A stretch of DNA of 60,859 nucleotides from Peptococcaceae bacterium BICA1-7 (lineage in GTDB: Bacteria > Bacillota > Desulfotomaculia > Desulfotomaculales > Desulfocucumaceae), in NCBI GenBank assembly GCA_000802095.1, contig JUEB01000028.1, positions 1 to 60,859 of the forward strand, written 5' to 3'. Both the position numbers and the translations under genes were made by a program. The first letter of the stretch is position 1; each line of letters begins with the position of its first letter. Below the pieces are notes generated by a model. That model did not search any database and was not told the DNA's origin. It was given only the letters and a program-made list of their open reading frames with translations. Of the stretch, positions 42,415 to 50,975 are shown piece by piece.

Positions 42415-44136
42415 ATGTCGGTAGTCATTGTGCTGGCTTACATGATTACCAGGAGCCGTTATTTCGCCGAGGTATTAAAGGGGCAGCTGGACATAAGGAA
42501 CCGGCTGAGCATGGTGTTAATATTCGGCCTTTTTTCCATATACGGCACACTGAGCGGGATGCAGCTGATCGGGGGGATTGCCAACATAAGGGACCTGGGC
42601 CCGATGATTGCCGGACTGCTGGGCGGCCCCCTGGCGGGGCTGGGAGCGGGACTTATCGGCGCGGGGCACCGGTATTCACTGGGAGGGCTTACGGCGGTTC
42701 CCTGTGCGGTCTCCACCATTGTGGCCGGGCTTGCCGGGGGAGTGATTTTCACCCTGCGCCGGGGGAGGCTGCCCGGCGTGTACTTTGCCCTGCTCTTTGG
42801 CGCCGGCATAGAGGTTTTTCATATGCTGCTGACACTGCTTCTGGCACGGCCTTACGCTGAGGCCCTAATCCTTGTCAAACAGGTGGCTTTGCCCATGATA
42901 TTCGCCAATGCGGCAGGTCTGGGTATTTTTATATTCATAGTTCTTAACCTGGTCAGGGAGAGGGAGACAGAGACGGTTAAAAAGCGTATAGAGGGAGAAT
43001 TGCAGGTGGCCAGGCAAATTCAGCTGAGCATTGTGCCCAAGATGTTTCCGCCCTTTCCCAATCGGGACGAGTTTGATATCCATGCGATACTGGAACCGGC
43101 CAAAGAGGTGGGAGGTGACCTGTATGACTTTTTCTTTTTGAATGAAGATAAGCTGTGCTTTGTAGTGGGTGATGTCTCCGGCAAGGGTGTGCCGGCGTCT
43201 TTATTTATGGCGGTGACCAAAACACTGCTAAAGGCCAGCTCCCATGAGGGCATAGAGCCGGACCAGGTACTGGCCCGGGTGAATAATGAACTTTGCGCGG
43301 ATAATGACTCAGGAATGTTTGTAACCGCCTTTTTAGGCATCATACATATTCCCTCGGGCCATGTGGCCTGCAGTAATGCAGGGCATAATCTGCCTTTTAT
43401 ACTGCGCCGGGACGGCAGCCTGGAAAAGTTGCCCCGGACACCGGGCATGGCATTGGGGGTCATGGAGGATATAGCATACGGGTCCCATGAATTCAGTATT
43501 GGCCCGGGAGACACCATTTTGCTTTATACTGACGGGATAACAGAGGCCATGAACCGGCAGGGAGAAATGTTTAGCGACCAGCGGCTGGAGAGTATTCTCT
43601 CAGGCTGTGTGGAAAGTGGCGCCTCAGAGATTACAGCCAGGGTAAAGAACACTGTTTTTGCTTTTGCGGATGGGGCAGACCAGTCCGATGATATAACCGT
43701 TCTGGCGCTGAAAAATGTTTTCCTGGGAAAACTCCGGCTGACTATAAAAAACCGGCTGGAGGAGATTACCCGCCTGGCGGAGGAAATAGAGCAGTTCGCC
43801 GAATCACGCAGGCTGCCTGGCAAGCTGGCTTTCCAGCTGAATCTGGTGGTGGAGGAAATAGTCACCAACATAATTAAATATGGCTATAATGACCAGGGAG
43901 ATCATGAGATAACAGTGGTCCTGGAGGCAAAAGGGGGAGCTGTGTTGATCACGGTAATTGATGACGGCCGGCAGTTCAACCCGCTGGAGGCCCCGGAGGC
44001 AGACACCGGCCTTCCTACCGAAGACAGGCCGGTAGGGGGGCTGGGCATCCACCTGGTCAGGCAAATAGTGGATGATATTGAGTACAGGCGGGAGAATAGC
44101 AGGAATTTGTTAACCATGAAAAAAATAATTGAATAG
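42415..44136 (+). CDS. Membrane PP2C-type phosphatase with anti-sigma ATPase domain
   Basis: 573 residues from the first ATG. Five or six membrane helices of the 5TMR-LYT type (1-185), a coiled coil, a SpoIIE/RsbU-like PP2C domain (about 200-425; EVGGDLYDFF, VVGDVSGKGVPA, NAGHNLPF, LLYTDGITEA, DDITVLAL) and a C-terminal HATPase domain like RsbW/SpoIIAB (about 440-570; NLVVEEIVTNIIKYGY). Hydrophobic residues continue in frame upstream (EIVDLLITLIKN) behind GGAAGGG at 42359, with no ATG/GTG/TTG; an ATA at 42373 stands 7 bases after that site, so the true start may be AUA. It is followed by its STAS partner. Confidence 0.92.
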   Translation: MSVVIVLAYMITRSRYFAEVLKGQLDIRNRLSMVLIFGLFSIYGTLSGMQLIGGIANIRDLGPMIAGLLGGPLAGLGAGLIGAGHRYSLGGLTAVPCAVSTIVAGLAGGVIFTLRRGRLPGVYFALLFGAGIEVFHMLLTLLLARPYAEALILVKQVALPMIFANAAGLGIFIFIVLNLVRERETETVKKRIEGELQVARQIQLSIVPKMFPPFPNRDEFDIHAILEPAKEVGGDLYDFFFLNEDKLCFVVGDVSGKGVPASLFMAVTKTLLKASSHEGIEPDQVLARVNNELCADNDSGMFVTAFLGIIHIPSGHVACSNAGHNLPFILRRDGSLEKLPRTPGMALGVMEDIAYGSHEFSIGPGDTILLYTDGITEAMNRQGEMFSDQRLESILSGCVESGASEITARVKNTVFAFADGADQSDDITVLALKNVFLGKLRLTIKNRLEEITRLAEEIEQFAESRRLPGKLAFQLNLVVEEIVTNIIKYGYNDQGDHEITVVLEAKGGAVLITVIDDGRQFNPLEAPEADTGLPTEDRPVGGLGIHLVRQIVDDIEYRRENSRNLLTMKKIIE

Positions 44137-44158
44137 CCGGGAGAGAGGAGCGGTTTTT

Positions 44159-44491
44159 ATGAAGATTACGGAAAGCCGGCAGGGACAGGTATCTGTTCTT
44201 GAGGTTGAGGGCAGGGTGGACTCCACAACCTCGGCAGACCTTGAGAAAAAATTGCTGGATTTGTTTGAGGCCGGGAATAAATTTTTTGTAGTTGACTTTG
44301 CCCGGGTTGACTATATAAGCAGCGCAGGATTGAGGGTGCTGATCATGGCCGCCAAGAAATCCAAAGCGGCGGGGGGCAAGGTGGTGCTTTCAGCTCTCCG
44401 GGATACGGTGCAAGAGGTTTTTGATCTGGCCGGATTCTCCAGCATATTTGCCATATTCGGTTCCCCGGAGGAAGCTGTCAGGTCCTTTTAA
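44159..44491 (+). CDS. STAS-domain anti-sigma factor antagonist
   Basis: 110 residues from ATG 44159 with AGGAG at 8 bases; an earlier in-frame TTG at 44129 overlaps the phosphatase gene and is not used. The SpoIIAA/RsbV fold is clear: VLEVEGRVDSTTSADLEK, FFVVDFARVDYISSAGLRVL with the phospho-serine in the YISSAGL loop, then VVLSALRDTVQEVFDLAGF. The PP2C domain of the preceding protein should dephosphorylate it and the attached ATPase domain should rephosphorylate it, so the two form one partner-switching unit. Its target sigma factor or enzyme is not in this window. Confidence 0.95.
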   Translation: MKITESRQGQVSVLEVEGRVDSTTSADLEKKLLDLFEAGNKFFVVDFARVDYISSAGLRVLIMAAKKSKAAGGKVVLSALRDTVQEVFDLAGFSSIFAIFGSPEEAVRSF

Positions 44492-44500
44492 TTAGCTGGC

Positions 44501-44573
44501 AGCCGTCAGCCATCAGTTATCAGCCAAAGATATTTTTCTGAATGCTGATAGCTGATAGCTGACGGCTTTTTTA
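44501..44573. repeat. CAGC/CTGA micro-repeat hairpin, likely terminator
   Basis: AGCCGTCAGCCATCAGTTATCAGC (44501-44524) pairs with GCTGATAGCTGATAGCTGACGGCT (44544-44567), with two G-T or mismatch positions, and TTTTTT follows. The units (GTCAGC, TATCAGC) are those of the 23S-5S spacer repeat at 393-487. Confidence 0.85.
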
Positions 44574-44576
44574 GCG

Positions 44577-44828
44577 CTATTTTTCAACCTTTTCCAATTC
44601 AGAGCTCCTGTCTGAGGATAATTCAGCCTTGGCAAATTCTTCCCCTCCGGGAAGCATCATATGAAAGTCCTCCGATCGGTCAACCTGTATAATCCCTTCG
44701 GCTAATCTGCAATCCAGCAGGTGACCTCCATGTTTACGGTCTGCACTGATAAAATGCAGGTGATAGCCAGGAACAATTTTTACACACCATATGAAGCCGT
44801 ATGGGGGGTAAATTTGATTAAAGCTCAT
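44577..44828 (-). pseudogene. 3' remnant of acetolactate decarboxylase
   Basis: 83 codons read GYHLHFISADRKHGGHLLDC, then GIIQVDRSEDFHMMLP: the C-terminal part of alpha-acetolactate decarboxylase with its zinc-binding histidines (GYHLHF and GGHLLDC). The full enzyme has about 240 residues, so some 160 are missing, and the few codons before GYHLHF (YPPYGFIWCVK) are already degraded. It would convert acetolactate to acetoin. It has no binding site upstream and is a dead fragment between the STAS gene and the molybdenum hydroxylase operon. Confidence 0.85.
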
Positions 44829-44915
44829 TTATGGAAATATGGTAAAATATAAAAATAATTGAGTATAAGGCAGTTTAATCATTTTGTTTCAGTTTTTTTG
44901 TAAAAGGAGCAGTAT

Positions 44916-47219
44916 ATGGAGAATCAAATACCTGTGATTGGCCGATCCCAGCCACGGTTCGACGCAAAGGCCAAGGTTAGCGGCACAGAGCGGTATGCTG
45001 CCGACTATTACCCTCCGGGAATGCTCTGGGGGGCGGTTAAATATTCGGATCACGCCCATGCCAGGCTGAAGAAGGTGGACACATCCGGCGCCAAAGAGGT
45101 TCCGGGGGTTGTTGCCGTGCTTACCTGTGAGGATGTGGCCGGCGCCAACCGTGTGGGCATACCGCCCCGCCCGGACCAGCCTGTTTTGGCCGATGAAAAG
45201 GTGCGGCACCGGGGAGATCCGGTGGCCCTTGTTTTGGCTGAGTCGAAGGAAGCGCTGGCAGCGGCACTGGACCTTATCAGTATAGACTACGAGGTTCTTC
45301 CGGCGGTTTTTGATTCCCAGGAGGCGCTTATGCCGGGGGCTCCTCTGGTGCACAGCGAGAATGAAAACAACATTTTACATAAAGGCAAGATATTGAAGGG
45401 GTCGGCCAAAGAAGCCCTGAAAGAGTGTGCTGCGGTGGTGGAAGCCACCTTCAGGCTGCCCAGGCAGGAGCATGCCTACCTGGAGACCGAGGCCGGGGTG
45501 GCCTGGGTGGAGGAGGATGGGACCCTGGTAATGATTGTATCTACCCAGACTCCTCACCGGGACAGGATGGAGGTGGCCCACGCCCTGGGGCTGCCACCGG
45601 GGCGGGTGCGCATAATGGCCCCCTACCTGGGGGGAGGCTTCGGCGGCAAGGACGGCATATCTGTACAGTGTTTTCTGGGACTGGGGGCGCTTCATTCTGG
45701 CGGCAGGCCGGTAAAGATATGGAACTCCAGAGAGGACAGTTTTCTGTCCTCCACAAAGCGCCACCCGGCCACAGTGACAATAAAGCTGGGGTGCGGCGCT
45801 GACGGCGCCCTCCAGGCCTTATGCTGCAGGCTCTTTCTTGATACCGGAGCCTATGCCTCTCTGGGGGGGCCGGTTTTAACCCTGGCGCTGGAGCATGCCG
45901 GTGGTGTTTACCGCATACCCCATGTAGATATAGAGGGGTACTGTGTATATACCAATAACCCGGTAAGCGGGGCCTTCCGGGGTTTTGGGGCGACACAGGC
46001 GCTGGCTGCCCTGGAGCAGGCGGTGGACATGCTGGCTGTAAAGGCTGGCCTGGACCCACTGGTTTTTCGCCTTAAAAACGCCCTGCGCCGGGGTGAGGAG
46101 AGCGCCTGCGGGCCATTGAGGACTTATTCCACCGGCATTGCCTCCTGTTTAAAAACAATAATGGATCACCCTCTCTGGCTGGAGGTCCGGTCATGGGAAA
46201 AGGACGCCCCGCCCTTTAAAAGACGGGGGGTGGGGGTGGCCGCCGTCCTTCAGGGAGTTGGCTACGGGCCGGTGGTTCCTGACTATGCCAATGCCAAAAT
46301 TGAACTGCTGGAGGATGGCCGTATAAGGGTATACTCCGGTGTTACAGATATGGGGCAGGGCAACGCCTCCACCTATCTTCAGATAGCCGGTGATATTCTG
46401 TCCCAGAGGTTCGGGGATATGGAGGCGGTTCAGCCGGACACCGCCCGCACCCTTCCCTCGGGCTCCTCTTCGGCCAGCCGGACTACTTTTACCTACGGAA
46501 ACGCATTGATAAAGGCAGCCGGGCTGCTTAGGGAACGCATATTACAAAGGGCCTCCCTTATGCTTATGGGAGCGGCGTATACTGAGCTGGCCCTTTTACC
46601 GGGGCGGGTGCGCCATATACCTTCCGGGAGAGATCTGCCCCTTGGCCTGATCGCCTCCATGCTGGACAGCTCGGAGAAGGTTTGTGTTTATTCCTATGTG
46701 GCCCCGGTGGCCAGGGATATTGCCGGTATTGATGAAAATTTTAGGAATATGGGCTACCCCCACCTTATTTTTTCCTATGGGGCCCACCTGGCCCGTATCG
46801 AAATAGATGAAATTACCGGTGAGGTAACAGTAAAAAGCTACCTGGCCTGCACAGACGCCGGCAGGGTATTGAATCCCCAGGCCTACGAACAGCAGGTTCA
46901 CGGGGGAATTGTCCAGTCTCTGGGCTACACTCTCTTTGAAGACTTTCAGGTGCAAAAGGGAGAAATACTTACCACCGGCCTGGCCACTTACATTCTACCC
47001 ACTGCGGTGGATGTGCCGGATTTACTTTCCATAGCCGTTCAGGAGGAGGAAGAGAATGGGCCCTATGGGATGAAGGGGCTGGGGGAGGTCTGCGCCAACG
47101 CCACCTTTCCCGCTGTGGCCAATGCCGCCGCCCGGGCCGCCGGCAGGCGGATATTTGAGGGACCCCTTACCGCGGAACGTATTTTAGAGGTCCTGGCAGA
47201 GGAACACAAGGGAGAATAG
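44916..47219 (+). CDS. Xanthine dehydrogenase family molybdopterin-binding subunit
   Basis: 767 residues, the large subunit of a molybdenum hydroxylase. The small N-terminal domain (RFDAKAKVSGTERYAADY) and the molybdenum-binding domain show LGGGFGGKDG (near 245), AFRGFGATQ (near 350), TDMGQGNAST (near 480), and KGLGEVCANA with the catalytic glutamate (near 710). The loop lacks the selenocysteine/CSFR signature of CO dehydrogenase, so it belongs with purine or heteroaromatic hydroxylases. The next gene begins 2 bases after the stop, giving the usual three-subunit order large-small-medium. The substrate is unknown; AAAAGGAGC precedes ATG 44916. Confidence 0.92.
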   Translation: MENQIPVIGRSQPRFDAKAKVSGTERYAADYYPPGMLWGAVKYSDHAHARLKKVDTSGAKEVPGVVAVLTCEDVAGANRVGIPPRPDQPVLADEKVRHRGDPVALVLAESKEALAAALDLISIDYEVLPAVFDSQEALMPGAPLVHSENENNILHKGKILKGSAKEALKECAAVVEATFRLPRQEHAYLETEAGVAWVEEDGTLVMIVSTQTPHRDRMEVAHALGLPPGRVRIMAPYLGGGFGGKDGISVQCFLGLGALHSGGRPVKIWNSREDSFLSSTKRHPATVTIKLGCGADGALQALCCRLFLDTGAYASLGGPVLTLALEHAGGVYRIPHVDIEGYCVYTNNPVSGAFRGFGATQALAALEQAVDMLAVKAGLDPLVFRLKNALRRGEESACGPLRTYSTGIASCLKTIMDHPLWLEVRSWEKDAPPFKRRGVGVAAVLQGVGYGPVVPDYANAKIELLEDGRIRVYSGVTDMGQGNASTYLQIAGDILSQRFGDMEAVQPDTARTLPSGSSSASRTTFTYGNALIKAAGLLRERILQRASLMLMGAAYTELALLPGRVRHIPSGRDLPLGLIASMLDSSEKVCVYSYVAPVARDIAGIDENFRNMGYPHLIFSYGAHLARIEIDEITGEVTVKSYLACTDAGRVLNPQAYEQQVHGGIVQSLGYTLFEDFQVQKGEILTTGLATYILPTAVDVPDLLSIAVQEEEENGPYGMKGLGEVCANATFPAVANAAARAAGRRIFEGPLTAERILEVLAEEHKGE

Positions 47220-47221
47220 CT

Positions 47222-47692
47222 ATGAAAATTCATTTTAGATTAAACGGCAGTGATATAGCCATAGAAACAGACCCTTGCCGCAGGGTGGTGGATATTTTGC
47301 GTGAAGACCTGGGGCTTACCGGCACCAAGGAAAGCTGCGGGTCCGGTGAATGTGGCGCCTGCACCATTTTGGTGGATGGTGAGAGCCGACTGTCCTGCCT
47401 TATGGTGGCGGGCCAGATCAGTGGCCGGAAAATAACAACCATTGAGGGGCTGGTCAGCCAGGGGGAAATGCACCCTGTCCAGAAAGCCTTTGTGGATCAT
47501 GGAGCTGTTCAGTGTGGCTTTTGCACCCCCGGCATGGTTTTGGCGGCAGTGGACCTGCTCCGTCGCAATCCCCACCCCGGCCGGCAGGAAATTCGCCGGG
47601 GCTTGAGCGGCAACATTTGCCGCTGCACAGGCTATCAAAAGATAGTGGATGCCGTGGAGGCTGCCTCCCGGGATACGGGGGATAAGGAATGA
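47222..47692 (+). CDS. Molybdenum hydroxylase 2Fe-2S subunit
   Basis: 156 residues with two [2Fe-2S] sites. The ferredoxin-like first domain has SCGSGECGACTILVDG and a fourth cysteine in RLSCLM, and the helical second domain has VQCGFCTPGMVLA and NICRCTGYQKIV. It passes electrons from the molybdenum centre to the FAD subunit encoded next. It overlaps that gene by four bases (ATGA). Length and motifs match the small subunits of the xanthine dehydrogenase and CO dehydrogenase families. Confidence 0.96.
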   Translation: MKIHFRLNGSDIAIETDPCRRVVDILREDLGLTGTKESCGSGECGACTILVDGESRLSCLMVAGQISGRKITTIEGLVSQGEMHPVQKAFVDHGAVQCGFCTPGMVLAAVDLLRRNPHPGRQEIRRGLSGNICRCTGYQKIVDAVEAASRDTGDKE

Positions 47693-48546
47693 AAAAAGAA
47701 TTCATTTTGCCCAAAACACTGGAGGAATTGTGGGAGGCCAGGGCAGTTCACCCCCGGGGCGCTCTCCTGGCCGGGGGGACTGACCTTCTGGTCCGTATAA
47801 GGGCAGGCAGGGCTGATTCCCAGGCGCTGATTAGCCTGGACCGGATACCTGATTTGCGCGGCATAAGCACCGGGGACGGGGAAATATTCATCGGACCGGC
47901 CACCACGCACCAGCAGTTATTAGATGATTATTCAGTTCAGAAACATTTGCCCCTTTTACGCCAGTCGGTGGAGGTTTTGGGATCTCCGCAGGTAAGGCAC
48001 ATGGGAACGCTGGGAGGTAATATATGCACCGCCTCACCGGCGGGGGACACCCTGCCCGCCCTGTATGTGCTGGGGGCCCGGCTGGATTTGCGCTCTCCGC
48101 AGGGCTGCCGGACGGTGCCCATCAAGGAATTTATAGAAGGTCCCGGAAAAACTGTTTTGCGTAAAGATGAAATACTCTCCGGCATTCGGGTGCCCATGCC
48201 TGATCCGGGGTTCCGGGCCGGCTACCACAAGGTGGGACAGAGAAAGGCCATGGCCATAGCGGTGGTCAGTATGGCCTGCCAGGTGTGGATCAATGATCAC
48301 GGTACGGTGGGCAGGATAAGGCTGGGCTGGGGAAGCGTGGGACCCACCGTAAAGACTTTGCCGGAGGTGGAAAAATTTTTGGAGGGCCGGCCTCTCAGCC
48401 TTGAAGTGCTTCGGGAGGCGGGGCAGATGGTTTCCAAAGGTGTAACACCTATTGACGATGTGCGGGCAGGCGCGGCATACCGGCGTCTGGTGGCCGGGAG
48501 GATATTGCTGAGGCTGCTGGATTTATTGCGAAAGGAAGTCTTTTAA
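47689..48546 (+). CDS. Molybdenum hydroxylase FAD-binding subunit
   Basis: 285 residues, the medium subunit with a vanillyl-alcohol-oxidase-type FAD fold. FAD contacts: LLAGGTDLLVRIRAG (near 25-40), IGPATTHQQLL, and HMGTLGGNICTASPAGDTLPAL (about 104-124). The C-terminal domain (KVGQRKAMAIAVVSMACQV) is the CO dehydrogenase flavoprotein type. It completes the hydroxylase with the two preceding genes. The stop overlaps the next start (TAATG), so the anti-sigma/GNAT-like protein is translationally coupled. Confidence 0.95.
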   Translation: MKKEFILPKTLEELWEARAVHPRGALLAGGTDLLVRIRAGRADSQALISLDRIPDLRGISTGDGEIFIGPATTHQQLLDDYSVQKHLPLLRQSVEVLGSPQVRHMGTLGGNICTASPAGDTLPALYVLGARLDLRSPQGCRTVPIKEFIEGPGKTVLRKDEILSGIRVPMPDPGFRAGYHKVGQRKAMAIAVVSMACQVWINDHGTVGRIRLGWGSVGPTVKTLPEVEKFLEGRPLSLEVLREAGQMVSKGVTPIDDVRAGAAYRRLVAGRILLRLLDLLRKEVF

Positions 48547-49856
48547 TGAATAAAAGTAAAAGACGTGAACTATCCCTTGACCTTACCCTGGAGGCCGCCT
48601 TTCTGCCGGTGGCGGCCGCTGCCACTGAGCAGACGGCGCTGGCCTTTGGCCTGGAAAAGAAAGAAGCTCTGCAGCTTACCCTGGCGGTTGAAGAGGTATT
48701 AAACCACCTTGTGGAGGTGGGCAGCAGCGGTGAGCATGTATCACTGAAATTGGCGGACGGGCTCTATTACATGGAGGCAAGTATAGACTTTCCCCTAAAA
48801 GAGCTTAACCTGAGGGCCTTTAACCTGACCTCGGGAGTATCTCTGGAAGATGAGTCCCAATTGAGCGAGATGGGACTTCTCATTGCCTCCCGCATGGTGG
48901 ACCGCCTGCAGCTGTCTTTGAAGAATAATGTCATGCGGCTGGGACTTTACAAGGAAAAATACTACCCTGAGGCCGGCGGGTTAAAAGATATACCGGCGGA
49001 GGATACTGATCAGCCGGCCATCCTCACCCCCGGTCCGGAGGACTTAAAGCTCTTCTGCCGGGGGGTGACGGCAACCCAGCCAGGCTATTATTATCCCTCT
49101 TTTTTCAGCCGGCCCGGCAAATTTGTGGATATGGTAAAAAGCGGGGATTACAGCGCCCTGCTGGCGTATAACGGCAAGAAACAGGTGCTGGGCGGCATAG
49201 CCTGGCGTCAGGAATATGAAAAGACTATAGAGTGCTTTGGGCCGTATCTGTTCAGAGACAGTAAGGAAGTGGCCGGGGCGCTGCTGGATGGGTTTTTGGA
49301 GCAGGTGGGCCGTACCAGGGCCCCCGGTGTTTTAAGCCGCTGGCTGGCCCCGGGAACGGCCATAGAAAAACATTTTGAAAGTCTGGGCGCTGCGGATTTT
49401 TATTCTTCGGGGGCCGGCCCGGTGCAAAGAGCGGCCCATTACCGGCAGCTCTGTGAAGACACAGGCAGCAGGGTATGGGCTCACACCGACCTGGCCGGTT
49501 TTCTAAAGGAAGAATACCGGAGGCTTTTTTTACCCCGGGAGGTAAGGGAAGTAAAGGATATGGGGGAGCATACCGGGGCCTATTCGGTCTTTAGCTGCCA
49601 GTTCGACCAGGAGGAGGTAACCTTAATCCCTCTGGCGGCAGGGGCAGATGCCGGGGTAAACCTGGCCCGGCACCTTACCCTTTTTGCCGGGGAGGGAATA
49701 AAGAATATATACTTTGAGCTGGACCTGGGGGAGGAGTGGCACGCCCTATTGACACCGGTCCTGGTCCGTAACGGCTTCCGGCCCTGCTATATACTGCCCC
49801 ATGCCGGAAAGGGCGACCTGGTATTGTTCCAGTGCCGGGCAGGTGAAAAGAAATGA
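48546..49856 (+). CDS. Anti-sigma-like ATPase domain fused to an acetyltransferase-like region
   Basis: 436 residues. The N-terminal 140 residues look like the RsbW/SpoIIAB-type ATPase: LTLAVEEVLNHLVEVGSSGEH is the N box, and SEMGLLIASRMVDRLQLSLKNN stands where the G2 region should be. The remaining 290 residues (LKLFCRGVTATQPGYYYPSFF, and later NIYFELDLGEEWHALLTPVLVRNGF) resemble GNAT folds and parallel the C-terminal half of the GNAT gene two places on. It overlaps both neighbours by one to four bases inside a tight operon. A binding or regulatory role for the operon product is possible; I cannot name it. Confidence 0.7.
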   Translation: MNKSKRRELSLDLTLEAAFLPVAAAATEQTALAFGLEKKEALQLTLAVEEVLNHLVEVGSSGEHVSLKLADGLYYMEASIDFPLKELNLRAFNLTSGVSLEDESQLSEMGLLIASRMVDRLQLSLKNNVMRLGLYKEKYYPEAGGLKDIPAEDTDQPAILTPGPEDLKLFCRGVTATQPGYYYPSFFSRPGKFVDMVKSGDYSALLAYNGKKQVLGGIAWRQEYEKTIECFGPYLFRDSKEVAGALLDGFLEQVGRTRAPGVLSRWLAPGTAIEKHFESLGAADFYSSGAGPVQRAAHYRQLCEDTGSRVWAHTDLAGFLKEEYRRLFLPREVREVKDMGEHTGAYSVFSCQFDQEEVTLIPLAAGADAGVNLARHLTLFAGEGIKNIYFELDLGEEWHALLTPVLVRNGFRPCYILPHAGKGDLVLFQCRAGEKK

Positions 49857-50956
49857 TAGCCAGACTGGAGGAACTGGTCCCCTCATATATAAAAAGCTTT
49901 GACGCCTATATACCCAGCAAGCCCGACCCCGAGCTGCAAAAGCTTTTTGGCTGTGACCGCCTTTACCGGCTGAACAATAATGAAAACCCCCTGGGACCTT
50001 CCCCGGCGGCCCAGGAGATTTTGCAGCGTTTTTCCCCTCCCCGGGCGGCAGTCTATCCCAGCGGCGACTCCTACTATCTGAGGGAAAGGCTGGCCGCAAC
50101 ACACGGCCTGCACCCGGACCAGATACTGGTGGGCAACGGCGCCAACGAGGTAATCACTTTTGTCATTAAGGCCTTTTGCGAGGCCGGGGACAACATAATC
50201 ACCGCCGACAAGACCTTTGCCGTATACGAGTGGGTGGCCATTTTTTCAGGCTATGAGGCCAGGCTGACGCCCCTTAAAGACTTTGCCTTTGATGATCAGG
50301 CCATGCTGGAGAGGATAGACAGCCGCACCAAAATACTATTTGTCTGCAACCCCAATAACCCCACCGGCACCTACTGGAACAGGGACAAGCTGTGCCGCTT
50401 CCTGGACAGGGTGGACGGCAGGCAGATTGTGGTGGTGGATGAGGCCTATTTTGAATATGTGGAAAAGGAAGATTTTCCCGACGGAATTTCGTTGATTGAC
50501 CGCTATCCCAACCTGGTGGTGTTTCGCACCTTCTCCAAAATGTACGGACTGGCGGGGCTGCGTATAGGCTACCTGGCCGGACAGCTGGATGTGGTCAATA
50601 TTATCCGCCGGGCCTGCGTGGTGTATTCGGTAAATACCCTGGCCCAGGAGGCGGCCCTGCTGGCCCTGGAGGATAAAGACCATATAAATCGCACCAGACG
50701 GCTGATGAGAGAGGAAAAAGGCTACCTGCGCCGGGAGCTGACCCGCCTGGGGCTGCCTTTTGTAATGCACGAAGGCAACTATGTAATGATAAAGCTGCCC
50801 ATGAGCGACACCCTGGCCTACCGCAGGCTGATGGGCCGGGGAGTGATGGTGCGCACCATGACCGGCTTCAGGTTCCCCAACTACATAAGGATAAGCATAG
50901 CCCGGCATGAGGCCATGGAGGCCCTGGTTAAAGGCCTGGAGGCCATTTTACTTTAG
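49853..50956 (+). CDS. Histidinol-phosphate aminotransferase-like PLP enzyme
   Basis: 367 residues, class I/II aminotransferase closest to HisC. LNNNENPLGPSP begins the PLP domain, VGNGANEVITF binds phosphate, CNPNNPTGTY and VVVDEAYFEYV flank the PLP ring site, and Lys229 in FRTFSKMYGLAGLRIGY is the Schiff-base lysine. The C-terminus FRFPNYIRISI carries the carboxylate-binding arginine. No other his gene is present, so the enzyme probably works on a compound linked to the molybdenum hydroxylase of the same operon rather than in histidine synthesis. Its ATG overlaps the preceding stop by four bases. Confidence 0.88.
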   Translation: MIARLEELVPSYIKSFDAYIPSKPDPELQKLFGCDRLYRLNNNENPLGPSPAAQEILQRFSPPRAAVYPSGDSYYLRERLAATHGLHPDQILVGNGANEVITFVIKAFCEAGDNIITADKTFAVYEWVAIFSGYEARLTPLKDFAFDDQAMLERIDSRTKILFVCNPNNPTGTYWNRDKLCRFLDRVDGRQIVVVDEAYFEYVEKEDFPDGISLIDRYPNLVVFRTFSKMYGLAGLRIGYLAGQLDVVNIIRRACVVYSVNTLAQEAALLALEDKDHINRTRRLMREEKGYLRRELTRLGLPFVMHEGNYVMIKLPMSDTLAYRRLMGRGVMVRTMTGFRFPNYIRISIARHEAMEALVKGLEAILL

Positions 50957-50975
50957 TATAGGAGGAGTTGTTTGT

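Noticed and set aside
49853-50956. Histidine biosynthesis assignment (hisC) for the aminotransferase
   Set aside because: No other his genes are near and the operon context is a molybdenum hydroxylase; HisC is kept only as a fold relative.
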